A program made the translations under genes and the position numbers. From DHVE2 group archaeon (lineage in GTDB: Archaea > Thermoplasmatota > Thermoplasmata > Thermoplasmatales > Aciduliprofundaceae): a stretch of DNA of 19,432 nt. The stretch is taken from the NCBI GenBank assembly GCA_027014065.1, contig JALWEL010000249.1:1-19432 (forward strand), given 5' to 3'. The notes under the pieces were generated by a model. The model made no database searches and was not told the origin of the DNA. It saw only the letters and a list, made by a program, of their open reading frames with translations. The stretch's first letter is position 1. Every line of letters begins with the position of its first letter. Shown in pieces: positions 6,634-15,387 of this stretch.

Positions 6634-6642
6634 GTACTACCC

Positions 6643-7155
6643 TCATAATTTCAACGTATAAACTATTTTCCTCTCCACCACTTCCAGAGCGTGCTCCACT
6701 ATCTTTCTCTTTATTTCTCTTCTCGAACCTTTGAATTTTCGAGCTTCCACGTCAACACTGCCGAAGATATAGTAAGCGATGTAAACCAGACCAACGGGCT
6801 TCTCCTTGCTCCCTCCTCGCGGGCCGGCGATTCCCGTGGTTGCAATTGCGACATCCGCGTTGAATAACTTAGCTACTCCTCTAGCCATCTCCTCGGCGCA
6901 CTCTCTGCTCACAGCGCCGTGATTCTCTAAGGTTTCTTTTTTCACGTTCAGAACTTTCATCTTTATATCGTTGCTATACGCTATAACCCCGCCTAAATAA
7001 TACTTGGATGCCCCCGAGATGTTTGTTATCTCATCTCCCAGCAATCCGCCGGTGCAGGATTCCGCCGTGGCAATTTTTAGATTTTTCTTTGTGGCTATTT
7101 CCCTTAGGACTTTCGCGAGCTCGGATGATTTTGCCATGCTTCTTAATCTTCTCAT
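6643..7155 (-). CDS. pncC: Nicotinamide-nucleotide amidase (CinA C-terminal domain family)
   Basis: A 170-residue single-domain protein matching the CinA C-terminal family, which deamidates nicotinamide mononucleotide to nicotinate mononucleotide in NAD recycling. Visible signatures are ATAESCTGG (29-37), the GGVIAYSN segment, and ATTGIAGP followed by GGSKEKPVGLVYIA. The MoCF-like N-terminal half found in full-length CinA is absent, as in stand-alone PncC. The ATG at 7155 is used here. A second ATG at 7137 (giving MAKSSEL) would also make a normal-length protein, and I cannot decide between them. An AT-rich stretch at 7186-7200 may hold the TATA box. It lies upstream of pyrG in a two-gene unit. 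Confidence 0.88.
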   Translation of the reverse strand: MRRLRSMAKSSELAKVLREIATKKNLKIATAESCTGGLLGDEITNISGASKYYLGGVIAYSNDIKMKVLNVKKETLENHGAVSRECAEEMARGVAKLFNADVAIATTGIAGPRGGSKEKPVGLVYIAYYIFGSVDVEARKFKGSRREIKRKIVEHALEVVERKIVYTLKL

Positions 7156-7185
7156 AGGATAATTAATTTACGCGAGCCTAAAACA

Positions 7186-7200
7186 CATAAAATAAAAAAA
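7186..7200 (-). promoter_or_regulatory. Probable TATA region for pncC-pyrG
   Basis: The minus strand reads TTTTTTTATTTTATG here, about 30-40 nt before the ATG at 7155. The element is AT-rich without a sharply defined box, so the exact start site is unclear. Confidence 0.4.
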
Positions 7201-7210
7201 TTTTTAAAAT
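7201..7210 (+). promoter_or_regulatory. TATA box of the permease gene
   Basis: TTTTTAAAAT, centred about 24 nt before the ATG at 7229. The transcript is predicted to be leaderless; no ribosome site is visible. Confidence 0.6.
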
Positions 7211-7228
7211 GGTCTCGTATAACCTACT

Positions 7229-9739
7229 ATGCGTGTGATCTCTAAGAGGAGGATGGCTGCCACCACCATGGGTGTGATTTTAGCTGTGGCGATAATATTT
7301 TCCATGTTCACCCTCGGCAACAATTTCAGCCGATTATCCCTTTATGAGAGTATCAAAGAGAGTCCGTACCAAATCGCCGTCACCGCAAATATAAATCCTT
7401 CTAACTACGAGAAATTGCTCGATTCGATAAAGAATGTGAAACACGTGGAGGGGGTGACTGGGTATATATCCACTATAGTGGAGGCAAATACGGAAAATTA
7501 CACTAAGGAAATGATAATTGGGTACTGGCCCAACGCGAACAACACTTTGGTTTTGAAAGAAGGCAGATTGCCCGAGAACGATTATGAAATAGCCGTGGAT
7601 TATGGTTTTGCAAGGGGGGCAAATCTCTCAGTTGGCTCGGTGGTAAACTGCACTGCGCCAGGAGGCAGTGGAGTGAAGAATGTGAGTTTCAGGATTGTTG
7701 GCATGTTCACCTCTTTTAATAGGGATTATTACGTCGATTCCTATACTACTTTATCAACTATGAAAAAAGTTTTTCTATCTACCATGGCATTTTTCTGGAT
7801 AAAAATAGATGCGAAATATCTTTTAGAGTCTTCAAGTGTGAGCGAGATTAACAAAAAGTTAAGCGAAATTCAGAATGAAGTATACTACGTGGTTGCTCAG
7901 TATGGCAGCGCTCCGAGGGTAAATACGAATTTTCAGTACGGTGGGGATATGATGAGCATGGTTGCTGCCTTGGTTATGTCTCTACCTATAATCGTGATGG
8001 GCTCTTATCTTTCCAAGGTTGCCATCGAAATCGAATTGACCGAGAGGAGAAGGGAGTTCGGGGTGCTCAAAATAAGGGGTGCCACGGGATTTCAGAGGTT
8101 CAAGCTCCTGTTTTACGAATCGGTGATTTATTCTTTGATAGGTGGAATTGTTGGCTATCTCCTTGGGGAATTTGTCGCTTACGCCATGAATATTTCCATA
8201 TTCAAAATTCCATTCTTTACATTGGACTGGGGCTGGAGTTATGTGGTGGCTTCGGTAATAACATCATTTTTCCTGTTTTTCATCGCGCTTTACAAACCAT
8301 GGAAGAAGATAAACACAACTCCGATTTTAGAGTTGATAACTCATTATTCGCAGAGATTCAAGGAGGTGGATTACTCTGCGTCGAGGGATATGGTGTTATC
8401 CGGGATTTTCTGGGGATACATTATCATCGTGCTTTATCTTGCCCATAGTTTCTCTTACCAGCAGGGATTCAATTTAATTATGATACTCGCCATAATAGGA
8501 ATTGGGATTTTCGGATTTCTGTTCCCCGTTATTTTGATCGTATTACCCCTTTCCATGGCCAGGCTCCTAACCCTCGGCACCCAGAGGTTTTATCAAATAA
8601 TAGCTAGGGGCATATCTAAAGTTACAGGGACATCGGGCGAGCTAGCAAAGAAGGGTATGAGTAGAAATCCTAAAAATATAGCGTATATCGCGTTCATTTT
8701 GGCGTTCATTCTCACTTATTCTTCGTTCATGTCATCTATGAACGATAATCAGGACATGATGAATGATATCCAGCATGTGATGTTTGTGGGAGGAGATTTC
8801 CGCGTGGATTTAGAGCAGGGAAACGGCCCTGTAAATATTGAGGCTATCAAAGAAATAGCAAACTCTAAGAATCAGAGTGCGCATTGCTGGCTCTCGATGA
8901 CTTCCGAATCCTCTTTATTCAACGAACCTTCCGAAGCGGTTTATGTGAATTTTGACAACTACACGAAGAGCGTTTACCATTTAGATTATTTCATTGAGAA
9001 AGGCTCGTTGAGAAATGACAGAGTTGCCATTACGGAGTATTTGGCAAACCGGTATTCTCTCAAACCTGGAGACTCAATTTATGTAACAATAACCACCCAC
9101 AACTATAGCGGGATGAGCCACACCACCACTAAAAAATACTTAGTGGGTGCGGTTATGTATTCTATTCCTGGGCTTCCAGAGGATGATGCTATATTAATTA
9201 ATAAAAACGTTGCCCCGGAAAATGCCACATTGCTAATCATGAAAGCGAAGAATTATGAGGCTCTGAAGAAAGAGTTGAATGAGAAGAACGTTCGATATGA
9301 GGAAAGAAAGAGCGGTGGGGAGAATTACGCACATTATTTCATACTCACTGCTGAAGCTTTCATGATTCTTTTGGGAAGTGCAACGATATTCATAATCCAA
9401 TACTCCCTCTATTTCAACAGGCGCGGGGAAATCTCTCTTTACAAGGTTCGCGGGGCTAGAAGAAAACAGGTAACGTCGATTTTGATGGTTGAAGGTGCGA
9501 CCATTATAATTCTCTCTTCTCTTATTGGTTTATCGGTTGGCCTCTCTCTATCGTACACGTGGATTACCATGGAAGAGGCAATGATGCACATGCCCACATT
9601 TTTCACCTTCGGCTACAATTTCGCCGTAGTCACCTCTGTTATGATCCTCATGTTCCTTCTCTCCCAGTATATAATTTCTTTCATGTTCTCTAGGGTTAAA
9701 GAGAGCGAGGTTCTTCGCTCCTTAGGAGGTGAGATGTAA
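7229..9739 (+). CDS. ABC transporter permease, MacB/FtsX (LolCE-like) type with two FtsX domains
   Basis: An 836-residue integral membrane protein. One helix at about 12-32 precedes an outer MacB-core-like domain (about 35-240) with several N-glycosylation sequons (NYT, NNT, NLS, NCT, NVS). Helices at about 245-270, 292-318 and 338-360 form the first FtsX unit, containing the typical ERRREFGVLKIRGAT coupling segment. Further helices lie near 390-450 and 480-505, then a second outer domain to about 705, then a second FtsX unit with NRRGEISLYKVRGA and helices to about 822. The tandem layout lets one chain act as a pseudo-dimer. Family members drive lipoprotein release, peptide export or envelope remodelling by mechanotransmission; the substrate here is unknown. 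The stop overlaps the ATPase start by one base (TAATG). Confidence 0.9.
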   Translation: MRVISKRRMAATTMGVILAVAIIFSMFTLGNNFSRLSLYESIKESPYQIAVTANINPSNYEKLLDSIKNVKHVEGVTGYISTIVEANTENYTKEMIIGYWPNANNTLVLKEGRLPENDYEIAVDYGFARGANLSVGSVVNCTAPGGSGVKNVSFRIVGMFTSFNRDYYVDSYTTLSTMKKVFLSTMAFFWIKIDAKYLLESSSVSEINKKLSEIQNEVYYVVAQYGSAPRVNTNFQYGGDMMSMVAALVMSLPIIVMGSYLSKVAIEIELTERRREFGVLKIRGATGFQRFKLLFYESVIYSLIGGIVGYLLGEFVAYAMNISIFKIPFFTLDWGWSYVVASVITSFFLFFIALYKPWKKINTTPILELITHYSQRFKEVDYSASRDMVLSGIFWGYIIIVLYLAHSFSYQQGFNLIMILAIIGIGIFGFLFPVILIVLPLSMARLLTLGTQRFYQIIARGISKVTGTSGELAKKGMSRNPKNIAYIAFILAFILTYSSFMSSMNDNQDMMNDIQHVMFVGGDFRVDLEQGNGPVNIEAIKEIANSKNQSAHCWLSMTSESSLFNEPSEAVYVNFDNYTKSVYHLDYFIEKGSLRNDRVAITEYLANRYSLKPGDSIYVTITTHNYSGMSHTTTKKYLVGAVMYSIPGLPEDDAILINKNVAPENATLLIMKAKNYEALKKELNEKNVRYEERKSGGENYAHYFILTAEAFMILLGSATIFIIQYSLYFNRRGEISLYKVRGARRKQVTSILMVEGATIIILSSLIGLSVGLSLSYTWITMEEAMMHMPTFFTFGYNFAVVTSVMILMFLLSQYIISFMFSRVKESEVLRSLGGEM

Positions 9740-10404
9740 TGATAGAAATCGAGCATCTGATAAAAGTTTACAGAAGAGGAAAAATAGAAGTGATTGCAAT
9801 AAGAGATGTATCGCTCAAAATTGAAGATGGGGAAATGGTCATGCTCGTGGGGCCCAGCGGCTCGGGTAAAACGACCTTCCTGCATCTATTAGGGGGTATC
9901 GATAGACCAACGGCCGGAAAAATAGTTGTGAACGGGGAAAATATATCCCTTTTCAACGATAAGGAATTAACAGAATACAGGAGAAACAAGGTTGGCGTTG
10001 TTTTCCAGTTTTTCAATTTGGTTCCAACACTCAACGCTTTGGAGAATGTCATGCTCCCAATGCAATTCTCCGGAAAGGAGGATAACAAAAAGGAAAGGGC
10101 CAAAGAACTTTTAAAATTGGTGGGTATGGAGCACAGGGAGAAGCATTATCCAGACGAGATGAGCGGTGGCGAGCAGCAGAGGGTCGCGATTGCGGTTGCT
10201 CTCGCATTAGACCCGTCAATCATCCTCGCAGACGAACCCACGGGTGAGTTGGATACAGAAACCGGATTGAGCATAATAAAATTGTTCAAAAAGCTTAACG
10301 ACGAGGGAAAGACGGTGATTATCGCCACCCATGATTTGCGTCTCCTAGATTATGCAACCCGCGTTCTGAAGATAGAAGACGGCAAAATTTATGAATCGCA
10401 GTAA
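9739..10404 (+). CDS. ABC transporter ATPase, LolD/MacB type
   Basis: A 221-residue cytosolic nucleotide-binding subunit for the upstream permease. Every motif is present: Walker A GPSGSGKTT (38-46), Q-loop Gln90 (GVVFQFFNLVP), ABC signature SGGEQ (142-146), Walker B IILADE (161-166), D-loop GELD and switch His198 (ATHD). The short chain without a C-terminal extension is typical of the LolD/FtsE/MacB group. A strong ribosome site GGAGGTGA (9725-9732) lies within the end of the permease gene, and the ATG overlaps that gene's stop by 1 nt, so expression should be tightly coupled. The next gene downstream has its own TATA box. Confidence 0.96.
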   Translation: MIEIEHLIKVYRRGKIEVIAIRDVSLKIEDGEMVMLVGPSGSGKTTFLHLLGGIDRPTAGKIVVNGENISLFNDKELTEYRRNKVGVVFQFFNLVPTLNALENVMLPMQFSGKEDNKKERAKELLKLVGMEHREKHYPDEMSGGEQQRVAIAVALALDPSIILADEPTGELDTETGLSIIKLFKKLNDEGKTVIIATHDLRLLDYATRVLKIEDGKIYESQ

Positions 10405-10412
10405 AAGAAAAG

Positions 10413-10457
10413 TATTTAAACGGAAAGTGTTTTCCCTCACCAGCACAATATGGAGGG
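10413..10457 (+). promoter_or_regulatory. Promoter and ribosome site of the surface protein gene
   Basis: The TATA box TATTTAAA (10413-10420) predicts a start near 10442. The leader carries GGAGGG at 10452-10457, 8 nt before the ATG at 10466. This rejects the longer open frame starting at 10391, whose first 25 codons cover the promoter. Confidence 0.65.
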
Positions 10458-10465
10458 AATATACC

Positions 10466-13400
10466 ATGAGCGCAAAAATAAGTAAAAAGGCGGAAGTGTT
10501 GGCAGCGATTTTGATAGTGCTATTTAGCGCTATCGTGGTAGCAGGGACCGTTCATGCATTGGAGCCGCAGAAAGGGACAATCGATTTCGTACTCCTGTAT
10601 GATGATGTAGAGAGTGGAGATAGCTATTATCTTAGCGATGTTTCCGCATACCTGTATGATATGGATGGACACTTTATAGATGTGAGCAATTCAACATCCA
10701 ACGGAATAGTTGAATTCACAAACGTGGTTTATGGAAATTATGTTGTGAAAGTAAATGCGGTAAGCAAGGGAATGTACGTTTATAAGTCCGCTTCCGCTGT
10801 AATTCGCTTGGACCAGAGCGGGCTTAAAAAGATAGATGGGAGTGCGTTCACCAGCTTAACCGTGGAGAGATATCCTCTATCTCACGTGCTTAATTTGACC
10901 ATAACGAAGGGCGGTTTGCCCATAGTGGCTGATGTGAGCATGTACTTCGACGGCTGCCAGTTCGCCGAGATGAACGTGGTTGGAAATCAGACCTTCAATG
11001 TTACACAGGGAACTGTTACAGTAAAGATTGCGTATAATGAAGGTGGCGTGGAGAAAGATTACTACAAAGATGTGGAGATTGGAGCCAGTGATACCTATAA
11101 GAACGTTTCAATTGATTTGGACAACTACTATAGAATTCTTGGTACTGTCCGCGATTCCAGCAAGATAGTGAATACTACTACACACATAGTGGTATTAAAT
11201 AAAACAACTGGTGATGTTTGGAACGTGCTCACATTCAATGGCGGTGCTTTCAGCTTCTACCTGCCATCTCTTAATTACAAGCTCGTTATCACCGCGGATG
11301 GATACAGCATAGTCGAGAGGGATGCTACTACAAGCGAGATCAGCGCAGCCGTTACAAAGGTCACAAACAACGTGAATGCAGATATTTCGCTTTCATCTGA
11401 TTTGACATGGGTGAATATCACATACACAGTTGATGTATCTAACAAATCCGTGATTTATGGGCTTCCTTACAGCGATAGTGGCATACTTTACTATCAGATG
11501 AAACTGTTGGGCTGGTCAAATACTGATTTGGTAAATTATTTGAAGAACAAATACTATGATTACACCACGGATATAATCACTCTGGATAATGAGATATACT
11601 CTCTTGATCATGTGAACTCACAGGTAACTCCAGTTGATTCTGCGAATGAGAGATACACTTTGCAGATAAACGCTTATTATCACAACGGTGATGTAAAGAA
11701 GAGCAAAATACTCGAAGATGGTGTGGTGAATGTTGCTCTCTACGGAAAAATGGATCACATCGAGGGGGCATCCATGGTATATTCTTATAAGTTGAACATT
11801 CCCTCCTACTTGGAGAGGAGCAACGATGTTCAGGGAGCCACTGTTTCTGGCTATGTGAATCAAATATCTGTGAGTAAGATAAAGACGAACGTAGTTCAGA
11901 TAGATCTAAAGGAGAGAAAGAGCCCGGCGATAACTCTGGATAACGAGCACTTCGTGATAGGCTGGGCCAATATGACCAACGTGAATCACATCGTAAACCA
12001 GTCTGCGGACAACTACACCGTTGTGATCCCTGCATATAAGGCAGTGTGGTTCAACGCTTCAAAGATGGTTTATGATGTTGTTCGTGATAAAATGGATGCG
12101 GATAATACTACTTATACCTGGTTGGTCGATGGCTCGCAGGTGAGCAGTGGTGTTGCTCATTACAACATAACCAGAAGCCTCGCGAGAGGGAAGCACATCC
12201 TCACAATCAAAGTTGCGGATGTGGGTGGAAATACTAATGAAACAAACGTTACCCTTCTGGCAGATAACATATGGCCAACCGTGAATATTACTATCACGGA
12301 TCCCTCGGGCAAGGTTCTGGCTAAACTCTGGACTGACAACTCATCTATTGCACGCATCGATTACAATGTAACTGGAACCACGGGCCACGCGTGGCGCAAT
12401 GGCACAACCTATCTGGTAAAGATTGGACCAAAGCTGGTTATAAACGAATCACAGGAGATAGTGTACGACGCATCTTCCTCGTACGATACTTATGATACGG
12501 TGAACAAGACAAATCTGCCCGTGGTTGTGGAGTGGAATTTCAATGGAAATAAGAGCACCGGTGACAACAGGAGCTATGCGTTCGACGTACCTTCCAGAAA
12601 AGGCAATTATTACGTGAATGTGACACTCACCGATTCTGTGAATAACACCATAATAATTTCCTTGCCTGTGGAAGTTAAAGATATCACAAAGCCAGTGGTT
12701 AAGTTGAATTTCACGGTAAATGGTAAGAACGTGAATGAAGTGAAAGAAGAGGAGAATGTGACTTTGGACGCAACTGGAAGTTACGACCCAGAGAACGGAA
12801 CGATCGGCAGTTATAATTGGACGATCAAGGACGAAAATTACAAGGTAATCAATGTCACCGACGGGATATACGACATCGTGAATGGCAGCTTTGCCTCAGG
12901 AAATGTAACACTCAAATTCCACAAGTACGGTACATATTATATAATACTGAATGTCACAGATGGAGCAGGAAATTACAATGTGGTTAATAAGACTCTCAGA
13001 GTCACACCTGTAAGACCGGATCTAACGCTGAACAGCGTGGATATAAAGGGAGATAGAGTTGAGGGAAACAAGCTGAGCTTCGTGGTAAATGTTTCCAACA
13101 ACGGCGATACCGTAGCAACCACTTATTGGATAGCAATATACGTGAATGGCAAGGTTGTAGCTAATCAGACTTTCCACAATCTCAAGAATGGAAGCTATGC
13201 AGTGCAGACCATGTATTGGACTCCACCTGCACCTGGGAACTACACAATAAAAGTGAAGGTTGGATGTGCAACCGAGCCACCGAGCTACACAAGTGACAAC
13301 TCTAAGACGATGACAGTGAAAGTTGAACAGGCGCCCTGGAAGATGCCGGCCATAATTGGCGGTTCAATTGCCATAATCGCAATTGGCGGATACATTGGCT

Positions 13401-13477
13401 GGAGATACATGCAGAAGAAGGGCGAAAAGAAGAAATTCAAGAAGAAATCCAAGGGCGAGAAAAAGGAAAAGAAATAA
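10466..13477 (+). CDS. Large glycosylation-rich surface protein with PKD-like and CARDB-like domains
   Basis: About 1003 residues. A signal peptide (KISKK then a hydrophobic stretch, cleavage perhaps after VHA near 31) leads into a long outer region. The first half holds beta-rich carboxypeptidase-regulatory-like or Ig-like repeats (for example NGIVEFTNVVYGNYVVKVNA near 77-96). PKD-like domains follow at about 655-741 and 761-848 (DASSSYD; LDATGSYDPENGTIGSYNW). A CARDB-like domain at about 852-950 has the form LTLNSVDI...VNVSNNGDT...WTPPAPGNYTIKV. One transmembrane helix near 960-980 ends in a very Lys-rich cytosolic tail. I count about 40 N-x-S/T sequons, so heavy N-glycosylation is likely. 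No protease or hydrolase site was recognised. It is probably a cell-envelope or adhesive protein. It follows the ABC genes on the same strand but has its own promoter. Confidence 0.85.
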   Translation: MSAKISKKAEVLAAILIVLFSAIVVAGTVHALEPQKGTIDFVLLYDDVESGDSYYLSDVSAYLYDMDGHFIDVSNSTSNGIVEFTNVVYGNYVVKVNAVSKGMYVYKSASAVIRLDQSGLKKIDGSAFTSLTVERYPLSHVLNLTITKGGLPIVADVSMYFDGCQFAEMNVVGNQTFNVTQGTVTVKIAYNEGGVEKDYYKDVEIGASDTYKNVSIDLDNYYRILGTVRDSSKIVNTTTHIVVLNKTTGDVWNVLTFNGGAFSFYLPSLNYKLVITADGYSIVERDATTSEISAAVTKVTNNVNADISLSSDLTWVNITYTVDVSNKSVIYGLPYSDSGILYYQMKLLGWSNTDLVNYLKNKYYDYTTDIITLDNEIYSLDHVNSQVTPVDSANERYTLQINAYYHNGDVKKSKILEDGVVNVALYGKMDHIEGASMVYSYKLNIPSYLERSNDVQGATVSGYVNQISVSKIKTNVVQIDLKERKSPAITLDNEHFVIGWANMTNVNHIVNQSADNYTVVIPAYKAVWFNASKMVYDVVRDKMDADNTTYTWLVDGSQVSSGVAHYNITRSLARGKHILTIKVADVGGNTNETNVTLLADNIWPTVNITITDPSGKVLAKLWTDNSSIARIDYNVTGTTGHAWRNGTTYLVKIGPKLVINESQEIVYDASSSYDTYDTVNKTNLPVVVEWNFNGNKSTGDNRSYAFDVPSRKGNYYVNVTLTDSVNNTIIISLPVEVKDITKPVVKLNFTVNGKNVNEVKEEENVTLDATGSYDPENGTIGSYNWTIKDENYKVINVTDGIYDIVNGSFASGNVTLKFHKYGTYYIILNVTDGAGNYNVVNKTLRVTPVRPDLTLNSVDIKGDRVEGNKLSFVVNVSNNGDTVATTYWIAIYVNGKVVANQTFHNLKNGSYAVQTMYWTPPAPGNYTIKVKVGCATEPPSYTSDNSKTMTVKVEQAPWKMPAIIGGSIAIIAIGGYIGWRYMQKKGEKKKFKKKSKGEKKEKK

Positions 13478-13491
13478 AACCTCTTTTTTAT
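13478..13491. terminator. T-rich stretch between the convergent surface protein and argS genes
   Basis: Just past the surface protein stop, the plus strand reads ACCTCTTTTTTATTT, a typical archaeal T-run terminator. On the minus strand, T-rich runs occur a little further on, inside the opposite coding region. There are only 14 nt between the stops, so termination is probably compact and bidirectional. Confidence 0.45.
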
Positions 13492-15147
13492 TTACATTTT
13501 TTCCAGTGCTGCAAGTCCAAGAACTTTTAGAATTCGTCCAAGAATGATTTTGAAAGAGTGCACAAGCGCGAGGCGGGATTCTCTGAGCTCCGATGAAGAG
13601 GAAAGCACGGGGCAATCTCTGTAGAATTGGTTGAACTGCATGGCTAATTCGTAAGCGTATCTTGCTACTATGTATGGACTGAGAGACTCGCACGAACTTT
13701 TGATAATCTCAGGGTACTTTGCCATCAATTTTATCAATTTAATTTCTTGCTCATGTGTCAAGAGCTTCACGTCGTACGTGTTTTTCCACTCTCCTTTTCT
13801 CAGTATGCTGCTCGCCCGCGCATAGGTGTATATTATAAATGGTGCGCTCTCCCCTTCGAAGCTCAGCGCTTTATCCCACCTGAAAACTATGGGCTTTTCC
13901 TCTTGAACGTTCAGGATGGAGTATCTTATGGACGAGTATGCTATGCTCTCCGCTATCTTTTCCGATTCGTCTCCGTAGTTTCTATCTTTCAGGATATCCA
14001 TGGCCATCCTATATCCCTCTTCGATGAGGTCATCAAGGTACACCACGGTGCCCTTGCGGGTGCTCATTTTCCCTTCTGGTAATCTCACGAAAGAGTAAAA
14101 TAAAGGCGTAATGCGCAATTTCGGATTCAATTTTTCAACTATGCTTTTTATCGCATAGAAATGCAGCTTGTGGTCTTCACCCAACACATCCACAAGGGTC
14201 CTGGCGATTTTCCCCTTGTAAAGGTGATACGCGATATCTCTCAGAAAATAAAGCGTGGTTCCGTCGTTGCGGTAAAGATAGAATTTGTTCTTTTGCAATT
14301 CTATGCCCATTTTTTTCATATCCACGTAGTATGCTCCATTCTCCTCTCCGGTGTAATCTTTCAGCTCCTCAGCGATTCTCTTCGCTTCTGGGATAAGCGA
14401 GGATTCCCAGACAAAGCGGTCTATGTGCACGTTTATTTTTTCCAAGGTTTCTCTGATTCCTTCAAGCATGCAACCTATCTTCTCCTTCCCAAATTCCCTC
14501 AGTTCTTCATCGCCAGATTCGTATCTTTTCATCAACTCCCTTATTTCTCCCTCAATCTCTTTTTTCTCGCTTGCGAGCTTGGAGGCTTCCTGATAATTTC
14601 TCACGTACACGTGGTCACACTTACCATGTTTCTTAATGGAAGGCAAATTCATTATCCCCCATAGAAGCGTGGCCACTTGCATGCCTGCGTCGTTCACAAA
14701 ATAATGCACTTCCACCTCGTGACCATGTTCCCTCAATATGCGGGCCATAGTGTCCCCGATAATGGGATTCCTCGCCCGGCCCACGTGGAGCGGTCCCGTG
14801 GGGTTGGCGCTGGTGTGCTCTAAAACTATCTTATCCTTTTTTTTGAACTGGAATATTCTTCCATCTATGATCTCTGAGAGTGTCATCTTCGCTAATTTTT
14901 CTGGTGAGATGTGAAAATTCAGGTACGGCCCGACAGCTTCAATTTTCTCAAAATAATCTGATTTTTTTATCTTCTCTTCAAATTCTTTCGCTATGGCCGC
15001 AGGGGATTTTTTCATGAGTTTTGCAAATCGGAAGCACGGAAGCGTGAAATCTCCAAAACCCTCTTTCGCTTCTTCTACTTCCGCTTCCACTCCAATTTCC
15101 TTCAGGAGTTCGTTGGCTTTTTCCCTGAATTTCTCCATAATGAACAT
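13492..15147 (-). CDS. argS: Arginyl-tRNA synthetase
   Basis: A 551-residue class I synthetase that charges tRNA-Arg. The N-terminal additive domain (about 1-90) is followed by the ATP-binding HIGH-type motif in TGPLHVGRARN (117-127; HVGR at 121-124). The KMSK-type loop appears as KMSTRKGT near 361-368. A helical DALR-type anticodon-binding domain completes the chain, ending LAALEKM. The length is normal. Two start codons are possible: ATG at 15147 (MFIMEKF) or 15138. I keep 15147 because the TATA element at 15169-15178 is centred 26 nt before it. A tRNA-Arg(CCG), one of its expected substrates, lies 165 nt upstream on the same strand. Confidence 0.97.
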   Translation of the reverse strand: MFIMEKFREKANELLKEIGVEAEVEEAKEGFGDFTLPCFRFAKLMKKSPAAIAKEFEEKIKKSDYFEKIEAVGPYLNFHISPEKLAKMTLSEIIDGRIFQFKKKDKIVLEHTSANPTGPLHVGRARNPIIGDTMARILREHGHEVEVHYFVNDAGMQVATLLWGIMNLPSIKKHGKCDHVYVRNYQEASKLASEKKEIEGEIRELMKRYESGDEELREFGKEKIGCMLEGIRETLEKINVHIDRFVWESSLIPEAKRIAEELKDYTGEENGAYYVDMKKMGIELQKNKFYLYRNDGTTLYFLRDIAYHLYKGKIARTLVDVLGEDHKLHFYAIKSIVEKLNPKLRITPLFYSFVRLPEGKMSTRKGTVVYLDDLIEEGYRMAMDILKDRNYGDESEKIAESIAYSSIRYSILNVQEEKPIVFRWDKALSFEGESAPFIIYTYARASSILRKGEWKNTYDVKLLTHEQEIKLIKLMAKYPEIIKSSCESLSPYIVARYAYELAMQFNQFYRDCPVLSSSSELRESRLALVHSFKIILGRILKVLGLAALEKM

Positions 15148-15168
15148 GGATGTCGGATTGCAAGGGGG

Positions 15169-15178
15169 TAAAAATACC
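15169..15178 (-). promoter_or_regulatory. TATA box of argS
   Basis: GGTATTTTTA on the minus strand. Exactly 21 nt separate its last A from the ATG at 15147, the same spacing and a near-identical box to the pyrE promoter. This predicts a leaderless mRNA. Confidence 0.6.
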
Positions 15179-15289
15179 TTTCCTTATAGGAACCACCAGC
15201 GGGTTCCTTAGGAAGAGACACCTACGGTTTCTCTCTCCACTCTCTTCCCTTTAACCCAAAATAAGTTTCTTTTGGGATTAAACACTTTT

Positions 15290-15312
15290 CTTTTCTAAAG
15301 AAAAGGGTTCAG
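15290..15312 (-). terminator. Likely terminator behind tRNA-Arg
   Basis: Reading leftward from the tRNA end, the strand gives CCCTTTTCTTTAG and then a 6-bp hairpin (15290-15305). The T-rich run is archaeal-terminator-like; whether the hairpin matters is unknown. Confidence 0.35.
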
Positions 15313-15386
15313 CGGGCCCGCCGGGATTCGAACCCGGGTCAGAGGCTCCGGAGGCCCCGAGGATATCCAGACTACCCCACGGGCCC
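15313..15386 (-). tRNA. tRNA-Arg (anticodon CCG)
   Basis: A 74-nt cloverleaf folds on the minus strand. The acceptor stem GGGCCCG/CGGGCCC has seven perfect pairs. The D-stem is GGGT against TCCT (three pairs plus a mismatch), with G18-G19-A20. The anticodon stem is GGGGC/GCCTC with loop CTCCGGA, giving anticodon CCG (codon CGG). The variable loop is 4 nt. The T-stem is CCGGG/CCCGG with loop TTCGAAT. The discriminator is G73 and CCA is not encoded. A20, C35 and G36 fit arginine identity. There is no intron. It starts one nucleotide after the rps27ae stop codon and no TATA box is visible at -26, so it is probably cut out of the ribosomal protein operon transcript. argS lies next downstream. Confidence 0.93.
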
Positions 15387-15387
15387 C

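Larger units (their letters stand above)
15148..15312. other. Hairpin-rich spacer between tRNA-Arg and argS
   Basis: No gene is recognised. Three inverted repeats are visible: 15188-15208 (AGGAACC and GGTTCCT, 7-nt loop), 15250-15282 (TTTAACCCAAAA against TTTTGGGATTAAA, 12 pairs with one bulge) and 15290-15305 (CTTTTC and GAAAAG, 4-nt loop). On the plus strand 15228-15252 is almost all pyrimidine. The last two hairpins follow the tRNA 3' end and may end the ribosomal protein transcript. The first lies just upstream of the argS TATA box. Confidence 0.5.

Noticed and set aside
7229..10404. Permease plus ATPase as the cell-division pair FtsX-FtsE
   Set aside because: The permease has two FtsX units and large outer domains, as in MacB/Lol-type systems, while division FtsX is a short four-helix protein.
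10391..10465. Extra 25 codons at the front of the surface protein
   Set aside because: They overlap the ATPase end and the TATA box, and the signal peptide begins only after the ATG at 10466, which has a good ribosome site.
11577..12035. 152-codon antisense frame inside the surface protein gene
   Set aside because: It lies opposite a clear coding region, is low in recognisable structure (Ser/Arg/Cys-rich) and has no promoter.
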